This document shows, piece by piece, positions 39,576 through 51,449 of a stretch of 64,000 bases of DNA (its first letter is position 1; every line of letters begins with the position of its first letter). The position numbers and the translations under genes are program-made. Under the pieces are notes generated by a model. That model was not told the DNA's origin. It saw nothing but the letters and a program-made list of their open reading frames with translations, and made no database searches. The stretch spans positions 74,929,050 to 74,993,049 of the forward strand of contig JBOZIK010000001.1 of NCBI GenBank assembly GCA_051453625.1. The letters are read 5' to 3'. This DNA is from Welwitschia mirabilis (taxonomy: Eukaryota > Gnetophyta > Gnetopsida > Welwitschiales).

Positions 39576-41600
39576 AATCTTTTCCCCTTAAGGGATTTTC
39601 TCTTAGAAAGTTGGTATTAGTTTTCTTATGCTTTCGTTGGAAGATCTTATACATTAACTTTTATATTACTTAATTCTCTTCTTATTTAACCTTCTAAATA
39701 ACTTGATTAATTTCTAATCTTAATGTTGAAGTAACTTCTAATTCCACCACAAGATCAAGATACATAAATACTAAATCATTAACAAAAAGGTAGGTTTTAA
39801 GGAGTAAGAAGTTCAGATGCATTTCTAGTCCCTTCAATAAGAACTGAAAACCATGAGGACATATTGATATAAGAATAACATGCTTAAGTCATGAAAGATG
39901 CATAATATTATGCAAGGTTTAACATGTTTTGAAACATGTAGAAGTACAAAATTAAGATCAAGTAAGGTAAGTGCTCTTTCAACTATAGCCAAAGTTGATG
40001 ACAAGGTTTCAATCAGTTGGAGATAAATAAACACCTTTAGAAGTCTTAAGATTCCAAGAATTAGGTTTATAAAACAAGAGTATTCTTAAACATTGAGGAG
40101 TACAAGAACTTAGAATAACTATGTCATCATAACTATCATAATATGATTCAATTCTAAATATCCATTTTTTCCCCCAAATAGAGGTTTGCTATCTATAATA
40201 TGATGTGTCACACTTAAATATTTCTTCTTCTTCCCTCATAGCTTATTAAGGTAATACTTAAAAGTGACTCTAATGAAATTTAGTCATGAATTCTAGTGGT
40301 CCTCTCCTAATTAGACTCTTTGCTTTCTACACTCTTTAATTTCTTTTCATTTGTAGGGTATGGTAATATAGATTCTAAAAGTTGGATGTAAGATTGGGAC
40401 TTGTACATGTCTTACACCACCAATATCTATGCTTAACTTGGAATGAATTTGCTTGTTTAGTTTGTTTATTAATATATTTTTACCTCGCCACTTTTTGACT
40501 TCAAGATTCATGATTTAGGATACAATCTAAATGATTATATCAGTAGTTTAAAAGTTTTAAGGATAAGAAATCAAGATACTTCATTAACTATTCTTATAAT
40601 GCAAGGTAAGTGATGCACCCATTGGTAGTATAGGAATAGTAAGTGTAATCTACAAGAGATGTATGACAACCAAGTCAAATATGGAATGTATCTTGTACCA
40701 AATGCAAGAAAAAAATTAGATTAAATAAGTCTAGTTTATTTTGGATTTACAGAAAATCATAACAAGTTTTAACTAGTTGGGATAACAAGACAGAGTTCCA
40801 ACAATCACAAGAATTTATTAAAAAGAATTTTATTTGAATATAAAGAGGTGAAAAAGTAACATAAGGACTAGTTTAGAGAGACTCAAGACAGTATTTAATA
40901 ACAAGATTCACAAGTCTTTCACAAGATGATCATANNNNNNNNNNNNNNNNNNNNNNNNNNNNNNNNNNNNNNNNNNNNNNNNNNNNNNNNNNNNNNNNNN
41001 NNNNNNNNNNNNNNNNNNNNNNNNNNNNNNNNNNTTAACCAAGATAAAGATGATGTACCTCATTGTCATAGAAGGCAAAAATTAAATATAGAATTAAATA
41101 ATTTTTGAATAAATAAAAATTGAAAAGAGAAAAGAAAATAAGCTCAAAGGTATTAGAATTCAAAGCCTAATTACATTAAACTTCATTAATAAATAACAAA
41201 TTTTGTTTACAAACCTAAGATTAAAAGTCAACCAAGCAAACTTTTGTAAAGGCTTTGTAAGGCATACCTTATAATAAAGTGTAATAGAACGTAATTAACT
41301 AAAGAATAAAGCAATAAATCCTATTGAAACAAATGAATGGATAAATGACAAATTAAAAAAAAGCAATAAAAAGAAAATAGAATAATAAAAATAATAGGAC
41401 TTACCATGAGGAAAAGCTATGAAGAGGATATCAATAAAGAAAAATGCATTCCTTTACTTCTATTTATAAGGGAAATAAGAAATCTTAAAGTACTAGTTAA
41501 TAATACATTATAGTACTAGTAATAGGAAAATGAAATAATGTTGAAATAACCTTGACATAATGTTAAAACATTGTCATTTAAATAAGGTAGGATTCAGAAG
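39576..41600. other. AT-rich stretch with no recognisable gene
   Basis: The first 20 bp are the polypurine tract of the adjoining LTR. The next roughly 150 bp weakly resemble the 3' end of the gypsy internal region at 46810-46950. Beyond that I find no pol motif in any frame. A gap at 40935-41034 interrupts it. Confidence 0.35.
40935..41034. other. Assembly gap (100 N)
   Basis: No duplication seen between its flanks. Confidence 0.99.
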
Positions 41601-41876
41601 AAAACATGATCACTATATAAACAAAATGACGTAGTTTTCAACATCAAGGATTATCAAGGTTTTTACTAGACAATAGATATGGTTTATAGAGACCCATAGA
41701 GTATACAACATCACTCTATGAATGAAAAGAGGCATTTTCCAATATAAAGAAACATCAAGGTTTTGACTAGAAATCTTCTATGGTCCACAAAGATCCATAG
41801 AGTATACATTATTACTTCATAGATAAGATGTAGTAGTGTCCAACATAAGGGAGCACTAGAGTTCTAATTAGGTAGC
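41600..41876. repeat. Tandem array, left arm (about 2.7 units of about 102 bp)
   Basis: Units carry variants of ATCACTCTATGGATGAAATG, then a CATAAGGGAG-like segment and GGTAGCTCATATGG. The array stops at GGTAGC (41876), where the gypsy element begins, and resumes at 57602. Confidence 0.75.
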
Positions 41877-42610
41877 TATAATGTCCAATTTTTTTATTCT
41901 TTTCTTTTTTTAAAACTCAATAGTCAACATCACAAGCATAGTTTTCACAACAACATATATATTTAGAAGTTTATTTCAGTTATACAAAAATAACATACCA
42001 CACTAAATGATATAATATATACTTGCCAATTGGTAACTTGAATACAAAGTTCATGGGTTCTAAATTAGGTGCATACATCAAAGATTACCTAGTTCATCTA
42101 GTTATTTATAGATATTTATCTAGTTAGCTTGTCACTTCTGTTAGAGCTTAGACATCTCCTTAGGTACTCATGGATACATCTAATAATTTGTTGTTTGATG
42201 GCTGAGGTAAATCATAATGGATAGATGTTTTAACTTCATGCTAAAATTTTTGATCCCTTCATTTAATCTATTGTAAAACTTAGATGTGATTTTATGACTT
42301 ATTAAGATATCTTGCAATTGAAGTATTCTTACATACCCTAGAGAGCTAAGTAATTTAGTGAGATGTATCCAAAAAAGTACCTCCTTATGGGTTCACACTT
42401 TATAATTGATTGTTTTTATGAGTCATGCATATTGTTATTTAATGAAAAAAGACAAATAATTGCCTATACTCCAAGGCTATTGCAAGCTATCCTAAGCATT
42501 AAAGTTTGATGCAGCCATGGTACATGAGATCATGTTTGGGAAAAGAAGGCCAAACTTCACCAAGATTAATGTTTGACATGTCTTCTTTTTTTTTTCCTTT
42601 TTATTTTTTG

Positions 42611-42911
42611 ACAAATTGCAAAGGATTTGGGCATTGGCACTTTTCTTAAAGGCGTCATTTTTGAATGGAGGAGGAGAATGTAGTGGGAAGAGCATGTAGG
42701 GCTTTATGAGCGTACGTGTAACGTCATCATATTCTTCCGATGACAGCGGACGGCCGATGCGTACGTGTAACGCCTGATACTTCTGCTATGCGAATTTTTT
42801 TCCCCCACAAATTGCAAAGGATTTGGGCATTGGCACTTTTCTTATAAAGCCGTCATTTCTGAATGGAGGAGGAGAACGTATTGGGAAAAGCATGTAGTGC
42901 TTTATGAGCGT
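42611..42911. repeat. Direct repeat of about 103 bp in the 3' LTR
   Basis: 42611-42713 and 42807-42911 share ACAAATTGCAAAGGATTTGG and continue similarly to TTTATGAGCGT. The partner LTR has a single copy (about 53016-53120). The spacer holds the second GCGTACGTGTAACG; the first copy of that motif overlaps the end of the left repeat. Confidence 0.85.
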
Positions 42912-43520
42912 GCTATCTGGCACTCGTAGAGGACACACCGAGGGAATGAAGAGCAGGGTGAAGGTGCAAGGAGGGGAACAGGGAAAATGAAAAGCACATT
43001 GACGGATAGCGATCGGCATCACTGTAGTGGAGTTTGGGCATGTAAGAACAAAAGAAGAACTACACAGGGACGTGGCGTGGCAAAATAAGGTAGACAAGGA
43101 AAGCGTGCAGATAAACGCGACGGAGAGTGAGTTGTGCGGAGGGATGATGACATGCGCAGGAAGGAATCCGCAGGAAAGTACGGTAAGCACAAGCAGCTGC
43201 GAGCATGGATTAGAAATAGCGTAGTGAGGCGCGGTTACATTACAGTAGTGGAGTGGAGGCACGCAGAGCAAGACAAGCACATGGGGGCATAGATGACCAA
43301 TACGGAAGGAAGGAATGGTACAAGCTTAGGTACGGACCAGAGCGACACTGCTGGGAGGCGGCAGACACGGAGCCGCATGCGAGCAGATGAGGGAGCATGC
43401 ACGTCGATGAGGAGAGGAATGCGCAGAGGTCCAGAGGCACATGGATTAGAATGCAGTAGCAGAGGACTGAAGGGAGACACAACTGAGGACACCGCAAAGC
43501 ATGATCAAGAAGGATGCGAC
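42690..43520. other. CpG-rich block in the 3' LTR
   Basis: GC-rich with dozens of CpG, in a window where CpG is otherwise rare. Open frames on both strands (164 codons at 42786-43280 minus, 105 codons at 43293-43610 plus) are probably compositional. The frame equivalent to the 164-codon one in the partner LTR differs at most residues, giving no sign of protein constraint. Confidence 0.65.
42710..42772. promoter_or_regulatory. Pair of identical 14-bp ACGT-core motifs
   Basis: GCGTACGTGTAACG at 42710-42723 and 42759-42772, 49 bp start to start, in the same orientation. ACGTGT contains the ACGTG core bound by plant bZIP factors (G-box/ABRE class). Whether this acts as an LTR enhancer is inference. 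Confidence 0.4.
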
Positions 43521-43832
43521 AGAAATGGAATACGTTACCAACTGACAGAATTTGTTGATTTGCATTTTAATCGTTCCTATCATCATTCATGCATGTCTTT
43601 TATGGATTGACTAAGGAAGGAGTTATAGGAGAAAAGGGGAACAAACAAATGAATAACTCGAGGGTTTTTCCCTCATGTTTCAAGTGGGAGCTACACATGT
43701 GCTAGGATTCATTTGAGAAGGAAGAGAGAGGGAGTACCTTAATTAAATAATTGAATAAGTTCTTAACTCTATACTAAACATTTGATTGAAGGCTTGTTAA
43801 TAAAAATAAATGTCTCAAATTTTGGCAACTAG

Positions 43833-43888
43833 GGACCTTGAACTCTTAATGCCTTATTTAATTTCCACTTAACTTAACCATTAAGTTA
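43833..43888 (-). promoter_or_regulatory. RNA polymerase III A/B-box-like pair
   Basis: Minus strand: A-box-like TAACTTAATGG (43878-43888) and B-box-like AGTTCAAGGTCC (43833-43844), 33 nt apart. A near-identical copy beyond the gap (near 44890-44945) is part of the duplicated contig end. Confidence 0.45.
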
Positions 43889-44714
43889 CAGCTATACTTA
43901 GGATAGCAATTACATGAAGTAATTAATAACTTAATTAAAGATTTTTTAAATACAAGCTATTAACAATAATCATTTTTCATGAGATTCAAGAACATGTTTC
44001 CTCAAAAACTATAAGCATAAACAACTCATAACTTATTGTAGATATAGTAAAAAATTTAATAAAAATGAACATCTCATTCAATGCAAAAAAGAGAAATAGC
44101 TACAAGGAAAAGATTTAAGTCTTGCATATGAATAATTCCATAAGAACTAATAGTTGCAATCCTTCAAGGACTAGTAAATTATTTACTTTAGTCAACTATA
44201 ACATAATGAATTGATAACTGAATGTCTCGTCTAGTTACATATAAGAAAATATGCACTAAGAACTAAAGTAAAAATTAACCACATAATCACTAAAGCAAAC
44301 ATAGAAATGACATCCAGTCCTTAATGCAACCACTAGCTCCTTCCTGCATCTTTACTTGCATTTGTTCCTACACATGCATAGATGGTCTAAGAACTATATT
44401 CCATTACAATTCCCAGTATGACCCACAACAAGAAATAGGTTGGAAAAAGGTGTTTGAAAATAAGGTAAAGAGTCACATTTTAAGGAGACACAACTAAAAC
44501 CTCTGGTCAGTTTATGTTAACCTTTTTATAGTTGTCTATAACACTTGTTTTAGTAATCCAAATGCACCCTGCCAAAAGGGGGTATTAATCATATGATTTA
44601 TGCACATATCTCCCCTTTTTGCTCTGGCAGTCCCATCCCAATGCCTCAAGACTTCCAACAGAGAGCTATACTTCCTAAATTCCATATAGATGGTTACCCT
44701 CTCTAGTTTTATCT

Positions 44715-44814
44715 NNNNNNNNNNNNNNNNNNNNNNNNNNNNNNNNNNNNNNNNNNNNNNNNNNNNNNNNNNNNNNNNNNNNNNNNNNNNNNNNNNNNNN
44801 NNNNNNNNNNNNNN
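44715..44814. other. Assembly gap (100 N) flanked by 0.96-kb duplicated ends
   Basis: 43760-44714 matches 44815-45780 at about 97%, so the LTR is probably represented twice here. Confidence 0.99.
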
Positions 44815-46799
44815 TTCTTAACTCTATACTAAACATTTGATTGAAGGCTTGTTAATAAAAATAAATGTCTCAAATTTTGGCAACTAGGGACTTTGAACTC
44901 TTAATGCCTTATTTAATTTCCACTTAACTTAACCATTAAGTTACAACTATACTTGGGATAGCAATTACATGAAGTAATTAATAACTTAATTAAAGATTTT
45001 TTAAATATAAGCTATTAACAATAATCTTTTTTCATGAGATTCAAGAACATATTTCCTCAAAGACTATAAGTGTAAACAACTCATAACTTGTTGTAGATAT
45101 AGTAAAAAAAATGTAAAAATTTTAATAAAAATGAACATCTTATTCAATGCAAAAAAGAGAAATAGCTACAAGGAAAAGATTTAAGTCTTGCATATGAAGA
45201 ATTCCATAAGAACTAATAGTTGCAATCCTTCAAGAACTAGTAAATTATTTACTTAAGTCAACTATAACATAATGAATTGATAACTGAATGTCTTGTCTAA
45301 TTACATCTAGGAAAATATGCAGTAAGAACTAAAGTAGAAATTAACCACATAATCACTGAAGCAAACATAGAAATGACATCCAGTTCTCAATGCAACCACT
45401 AGCTCCTTCCTGCATCTTTACTTGCATTTGTTCCTACACATGCATAGATGGTCTGAGAACTATATTCCATTACAATTCCCAGTATGATCCACAACAAGAA
45501 ATAGGTTGGGAAAAGGTGTTCGAAAATAAGGTAAAGAGTCACATTTCAAGGAGATACAACTAAAACCTCTCGTTAGTTTATGTTAACCTTTTTACAGTTG
45601 TCTATAACACTTGTTTTAGTAATCCAAGTGCACCCTGCCAAAAGGGGGTATTAATCATATAAGTTATGCACATATCTCCCCTTTTTGCTCTGGCAATCCC
45701 ATTCCACTGCCTTAAGACTCCCAACAGAGAGCTATACTCCCTAAAGTCCATACAGATGGTTACCCTCTCTAGTTTTATCTTTCATCATTTAATATCATAT
45801 AACATAGTTCAATGGTCAAAAAAGATACTAATGTGCAAGGCTTACAAAAGAGTTAGTCAATAAGACTCAATCATAAACTATTAACAACAAGATAGCTTAG
45901 AATTCAAAAGATTCTTAAAATTGGTTCATACGAAACATCAACCATATAAAATCCTAGAATACTCTCATAAGATATTATTAAAAGACTATAATATTTTATG
46001 AAAACTTTGGTACACACATGATAATACAAGAATTTTGCATTCATACAAGATTTACAAGATACAAATACATGAAATAAATTCATATCATATAATAATATAC
46101 AAGAATAAATCATACAACTATTTACAAGAAATGTTATGAATCACACTTATTCTTAGCGAAAATCCAAAGCACTCCTATTTGATATCAATCTCCACATGAT
46201 CAAGTCACAAGGTATGACTCTAATAGCTAAAAGGATTAAAGTATTTATCATAGAGAACTAATAGTAAGACTGATAGTAAGGTTTAGATTTCTACAAGTAG
46301 TTTAGAATCCCTTAATTCTTCCTTTCTAAGTCTGGCCACTAGTTATAAATAATAATGTAATAATATATAATCAATAATTTAACTACATGAGATAAATAAC
46401 AATAGCAAATTCTTTATATTATATTTCATCACTATTACATGAATAAGATATAATTGAGAGAAACCTATATCAAAGCTATAATTAATTTCCAAAGATAAGT
46501 CAAGTAATATAATGTTAAACTGTATCAATAAAAAAGCATGCATAAGTAATAGTAATTTTCATAATTAATAAAATCTTTAAACTTAACTAACAAAGGTAAT
46601 ACTCCAAGTTATTCTTTTAATAAATTCCAAGGTAATTTCATGCAAATACTTTTAGTTTTACTATTAATTTTATTACAAATACTATTCTTTGTTAATAATT
46701 AGAATTATATTTATCTATTATTGTTAAGTTTTAATATCTAATTTTTTGTCTAAATGATTAAGAGGGTTTTATAACCCTAGTAAAACTCTAGATGTGACA

Positions 46800-46813
46800 A
46801 ATCTCTCCTCCTT
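46800..46813 (-). promoter_or_regulatory. Polypurine tract of the gypsy element
   Basis: The plus strand reads AATCTCTCCTCCTT, that is AAGGAGGAGAGATT on the minus strand, directly before the LTR start TGTCACA. This is the expected primer for plus-strand DNA synthesis. Confidence 0.75.
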
Positions 46814-47039
46814 AAGAGGTTTCCTACTAAAAACATGCTAATAACTCAAGTTTCCACTGCAAGATGCCATTCTCTGATTCCGATCTTGCCTCATATTCTA
46901 TTTGGATTAACCACTTAACTTTATATAAGTTAACTACTTTTCTCAAAGTATTATCTCTTTTTTATTATACAATTTTACTACTTAAGCTTCTATAAAATAG
47001 TTAGAAAGGATAGTAATGTCTTAATCTATAATAATCTTT

Positions 47040-48235
47040 ATTCCATCAGAAATACATTTCCTCAACAATGATACATAGAAAATTGTGGTGGTAGAGCTAG
47101 TTCATAAGCCATAGGTATGATTCTTTTAATCACTTGGTAAGGTTTTATAAACCTTGGAGCTAACTTTTCTTTTTTATTAAACCTCAATACTCCTTTAAAG
47201 GGGGGAATATGTGACAAATGCATAGTCATCTTCTTGAAATTCTAGTTACCTTTTGTGTTGATTTGTATACTTTTCTTACTGATTGTTCACTACTTGAAGT
47301 CCCTTCCTAATTTGTTTAACTCTTTCTTCTAAATGTTGAGTGAAAGAAAGTTTTAATAGTATTTAATCTACTACATCAAACTAAGAAATTAGAGTCTTAC
47401 ATACCCCTCCATATAAGGATTTAAATGGTGTACATCTAATCGATTCTTGGTAACTATTATTATATGTAAACTCTACCAATGGCGATTGTTCTATCCATGA
47501 TCCACCAAGATCTAAAATGACCATCCTTAATAAATCCTTTTGTAACTAGTTCACTCTTTCAGTCTATTCATCTGTTTGAGGATAAAAGGATATATTCAAA
47601 TTTAGTTTTATTTCCAATTCTTTATAAAAGACTATCTAAAAAATAGATGTGGATTTACTATCTTTATCTGAAATTATTCACCTACTTTTTTGTAATTTGT
47701 TCAACTATATCAATTATCTTCACTAGATATAAATGTGCACTTTTAATCAAAAGGTACACAATGACAAATATAGAATCATATTCCTCATTGATCTTAGGCA
47801 AGCCTATAATAAAATCCATGCATATCATCTTCCACTTCTAATCTAGAACATTATGGGGATAAAGATGTCCTACTAAGTACTTGTGCTTATCCTTAACTAA
47901 TTAACAAGTTATACACTTGGATACATAATTATCTATCTCTAATTTCATTCTAGGCCACTAATAGAGCTGCTTAATATCCTTATACATCTTATTAACTCCT
48001 AGATGAATAGCATATTTTATTTCATGAAATCCTTCAAAAATTAGATGTTTAATTCTTACCATATCAGAGATCACAATTTTCTCTAAGTAGCATACTAACT
48101 CATCACTTGAGATGGTAAACCCTTCTAAACCAACTTCTCTAACTCTTTTACATAAGAAATAGTTTTATTGCACTTCTTATAAAATCTGTAGTAGCTTACT
48201 ATTCACCCTTAGGTTATAGACTGTATGCCTTCTTT
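47040..48235 (-). pseudogene. Ty3/gypsy integrase remnant
   Basis: Minus-strand blocks in order: the HHCC zinc-binding region HEIKYAIHLGVNKMYKDIKQ (about 47950-48030), with the downstream C-I-T-C at about 47905-47915; MDFIIGLPK (about 47785-47815) with the first catalytic Asp; VIVYLLIKSAH (family V-I-V-D-R-L-T-K-S-A-H), with the family Asp replaced by Tyr; GGSWIEQSPLVEFTYNNSYQ (about 47440-47500); and AYELALPPQF near 47080-47110 at the C-terminal end. Stops occur in every third of the domain and the frame shifts near 47600. The motifs are those of Ty3/gypsy elements; I could not identify a chromodomain. The gene is dead. Confidence 0.9.
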
Positions 48236-48470
48236 TACTTAAGGCATTCATCATAACATTTACTTTTCCTAGATGATAATTTATTAAGAGGTCGTAATCT
48301 TGTAAAAATTTCACCCATTACTAGTGTCTAAGATTCAAATTTAGCTGGGTATGAATGTATTTTAAACTCTTATGATCCATCTCAACCTCTATTTATTCTT
48401 CACATAAATAATGCCTCCAACTTTTTATTTCATTAATAACTACTACTAAGTCTAATTAATGAATAAGATA

Positions 48471-48528
48471 ATTCTTTTCATAGTTCTTTAATTGGCTAGA
48501 TTCTTTTCATAGTTCTTTAATTGGCTAG
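48471..48528. repeat. 29-bp tandem duplication, left contig only
   Basis: Two exact 29-bp units beginning ATTCTTTTCATAGTTCTTTA. The right contig (48823-49102) has one unit, which accounts for the length difference between the duplicated ends (309 against 280 bp). Confidence 0.9.
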
Positions 48529-48722
48529 ATTCATAATCTATCACGTTACCATCTTGTATTAAGACCACTTCTAAATCTTCACTTAAGGCATCTGTATAAA
48601 CGGTGTAAGGCTTTCCTGGTTCTAACATTCTTACTATTAGTGTAGTAACAAGAATTGATTTCAATGTTTGAAAAGCTTCATCATATTATTTGGTCGATTT
48701 AAATTGCTTATTCTTTCTTAGC

Positions 48723-48822
48723 NNNNNNNNNNNNNNNNNNNNNNNNNNNNNNNNNNNNNNNNNNNNNNNNNNNNNNNNNNNNNNNNNNNNNNNNNNNNNN
48801 NNNNNNNNNNNNNNNNNNNNNN
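48723..48822. other. Assembly gap (100 N) flanked by duplicated ends
   Basis: 48414-48722 matches 48823-49102 apart from the 29-bp tandem duplication and scattered substitutions. Confidence 0.99.
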
Positions 48823-49289
48823 CCTCTAACTTTTTATTTCATTAATAACTACTACTAAGTCTAATTAATGGATAAGATAATTCTTTTCATAGTTCTTTAA
48901 TTGGCTAGATTCATAATCTATCACCTTATCATCTTGTATTAAGACCACTCCTAAACCTTCACTTAAGGCATTTGTATAAACAGTGTAAGGCTTTCCTGGT
49001 TCTAACATTCTTACTATTGGTGTAGTAACAAGAATTGATTTCAATGCTTGAAAAGCTTCATCATATTATTTGGTCCATTTAAATTGCTTATTCTTTCTTA
49101 GCAATGAAGTTAGTGGAGAAGCTACCTTAGAAACTTTTTGGATAAGTCTTCTATAATTTCTAATAAGGCTAAGAAAGCTTCTTAACTCTAACACTAATTT
49201 AGGCTTAGGCCAATCCACAATAGCTTGAACCTCATCTTCATCTACATTAATTTCTTTATCTAAAATTACATGATCCAAAAATTTAACCT

Positions 49290-49970
49290 TAGAGAACCAA
49301 AACTCACATTTATTAGGATTTTCATAAAACTGATTTCTTCATAAGGTATCTTATACCATCCATAAGTTCTTCTCATGAGACTCTTTAGTTGGAGAATATA
49401 CTTAGAAAATCACCCATAAAAACCATAATGAAATCATCAAAAAAGGCTCTAAAAATACCATTCATCATAGCCACAAATGTTGCTACTGAATTTTTAAGAC
49501 CAAAGGAAACTATCTTAAATTCATAATCTCTATACCTAGTTCAAAATGTTGTTTTAAATGAATCTTCTCTTTTGATCTTAAGTTTATGATATCTAGACCT
49601 AAGATAAATCTTAGAGAAGAACTTAGCATACTTCAGTTAATCAAATAAATCCTCTATTTTGGGCAAGGAATAGCTATTCCTTATAATAATTCTACTTAAC
49701 ATTCTATAATCCACACAAAGTATCAAACTTCCATCCTTCTTTATAATAAGAAGAACTAGTACATCCCATGATAATATTCTTGGACTGACCAACTCCTTAT
49801 CTAACTATGTAGTTATCTAAGTCTTCAACTCTATCAACTCAATAGGGGACATCCTGCAGGATGCTCTGGAAATTGGTTCAATACTTGGTTTAAGAGATAT
49901 TTTAAAATCTTCCTTCTTACTTGGAGGAAAACCTGGTAGCTATTTGGTAAATAGGTCTACATACTCTTTC
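49290..49970 (-). pseudogene. Ty3/gypsy reverse transcriptase remnant, catalytic Asp lost
   Basis: Nearly continuous family blocks on the minus strand: LPGFPPSKKEDFKISL, PISRASCRMSPIELIELK, VLLIIKKDGSLILCVDYRML (family K-K-D-G-S-x-R-L-C-I-D-Y-R-x-L-N), NSYSLPKIEDLFD, AKFFSKIYLRSRYHKLKIK (family V-F-S-K-I-D-L-R-S-G-Y-H-Q-L-R-I), and FKIVSFGLKNSVATFVAMMN (family F-L-V-M-P-F-G-L-T-N-A-P-A-T-F-M). The Asp of S-K-I-D-L is Tyr. The catalytic box reads VFMGDFL near 49406-49430, where family members have F-I/V-D-D-I-L; a single GAT to GGT change removes the first Asp. Both catalytic losses and several stops show the enzyme is dead. Confidence 0.95.
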
Positions 49971-50099
49971 ACAATGGGTATGTCTAAAATTTTTAACTAA
50001 GGCTAAAGGGAACATAGGAATCTAACTATTTCAAAGGTTCTTTTCCTTCTTACTTCCTTTATCATACTTACCAATCTTTCGATAGTAGGTCTAGAAGAA

Positions 50100-50480
50100 A
50101 TAGATAACTAGACCTTTTTATCCCTAGGCCTTAGCATGGTAACTTACCTAGTGAATCAATCTATATAAGCTCTACTTTCTTGTAACTAATTCATGCCTAA
50201 AATAACATCAAAATATCTCAACTTCAAGATTAAAATATGGATCTAAAAATTGTAACCTCCATTAGTAACATCACATAGAAAAGGTTTTACCTAGAGCTCT
50301 AAAAGTACTACCATCTTGTAGTTCCACAATTATTTTATGTTATTTCTATAGCTTCATAAATAATCTCTGAGATATAAAAAGGGATATAAAAGAATTTTTT
50401 TCCCTTAGGTCTAATAGGAATTTAACAAGAACATTAAGTAAAGCACCTATAGTTTTCAAGATCACTATTGGCTGAGTATC
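50100..50480 (-). pseudogene. Ty3/gypsy protease remnant
   Basis: Between gag and reverse transcriptase, the minus strand carries LLDLREKNSFIS (about 50390-50425), equivalent to L-V-D-S-G-A-S-H-S-F-I-S of gypsy proteases. The active-site Asp is present but the D-[ST]-G triad is degraded. FDVILGMN-like sequence near 50190-50210 corresponds to the F-D-V-I-L-G-M-D-W-L block that closes the domain. Stops are frequent between the two. Confidence 0.7.
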
Positions 50481-50792
50481 TTTCTTAGATATGGATACAT
50501 ATATTTTCTTAACATTCACTACCCGATTTTCCTCTTTCTTCCTACTAGAATATTTTCTGTTTAAATGTGGTCCTTCACAACTAAATCATCTAGTCCTTTT
50601 AAGATCTTGAACTTTTGTTCCAATGAAAGGTGTAGTCTTTTAAATTGGTAGTTATAATCTTCCTATTCTTTATGGTTTTTTTTCCTCCATTTTATTTAGT
50701 AGTGCTACTTCACTTTTGGTGGTCTAAATTTGTACTTCAAAAGTAATCAATGCTATAAATAGGAAATTGCAATTAGGCTTAGTATAGGGTGA

Positions 50793-50911
50793 NNNNNNNN
50801 NNNNNNNNNNNNNNNNNNNNNNNNNNNNNNNNNNNNNNNNNNNNNNNNNNNNNNNNNNNNNNNNNNNNNNNNNNNNNNNNNNNNNNNNNNNNNNNNNNNN
50901 NNNNNNNNNNN
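50793..50911. other. Assembly gap (119 N)
   Basis: The only gap of a length other than 100. It lies between gag and protease of the gypsy element. The sequence on its right (50912-51300) does not look like gag or protease. Confidence 0.99.
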
Positions 50912-51300
50912 TCGGTATAGGCGAAGAGGCATCATTAAGTGTAAACTAGACCCTAATTGACTTGGTTAAGAAGAAGTTAAGGCACTGTCATGTTACTGTC
51001 ATCATGGGGACGACATAGTACATGACTTTCTTCCATTAGTCAATCATAGATCACCATGTCAGAATCCTGTTACTATTCAAATTTGCAAGTAACAGATGTC
51101 ATGGGAATGACATATCCCATGACAACCATGTCAGTAGTCCACATCAATGTCTTTCACATCAGCTTTGCTAGCCTCTTGGTCTTTTCCTTCACTTTTTACT
51201 CCACTTTGTTCCTTAGTTGAATTCTTTCCTTTTTAGATTAAACTATGGCATTAATGTCATAATTAGATGGTTAGATTAGATCATGATAAAATGCCTGAAA
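50912..51300. other. Unexplained segment between gag and protease
   Basis: Rich in repeats of CATGTCA, TGTCATGG and similar words, unlike the neighbouring polyprotein relic. It could be a nested insertion, or the decayed gag C-terminus (nucleocapsid). No CCHC zinc knuckle was found. Confidence 0.3.
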
Positions 51301-51449
51301 ATGACTAAATTGAGTTCCTGTTCCCTACGAAACATTACCAATTACACTATTAAAACATGATAATTTGGGATCACAACATTCACACTAAACTTTTCCTCTT
51401 GTCATTCCTGTATTTTTGGAAAAGTTCCTTTTTCTGGCTTGATTTTCCC

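Larger units (their letters stand above)
41877..46799 (-). repeat. 3' LTR of the gypsy element
   Basis: Plus-strand start TATAATGTCC (41877; the partner LTR has TGTAATGTC) and end GATGTGACA. It aligns over its length with 52226-57601. It contains a CpG-rich block, a 103-bp direct repeat, an ACGT-core repeat pair and an A/B-box-like pair. True length is near 3.9 kb after removing the duplicated ends at the gap 44715-44814. Confidence 0.8.
48240..49285 (-). pseudogene. Ty3/gypsy RNase H remnant, partly duplicated at a gap
   Basis: The open segment 49066-49278 reads AIVDWPKPK, LRSFLSLIRNYRRLIQ and ASPLTSLLRKNKQFKW, the connection region between reverse transcriptase and RNase H in gypsy elements. 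The RNase H start follows: YTVYTDALSEDLEVVL in the left contig (about 48560-48610) and YTNALSEGLGVVLIQD in the right contig (about 48940-48985). The family motif is V-Y-T/C-D-A-S-x-x-G-L-G. The catalytic Asp is kept in one version and is Asn in the other, while the Gly residues show the opposite pattern. MDHKSLKYIQTQLNLN (about 48340-48390) matches the D-H-K-S-L-K-Y block. Non-functional. Confidence 0.85.

Noticed and set aside
42786-43280. 164-codon minus-strand open frame in the CpG-rich LTR block
   Set aside because: It sits in GC-rich, stop-poor DNA. The corresponding frame in the partner LTR (53207-53482) differs at most residues, so there is no sign of protein constraint.
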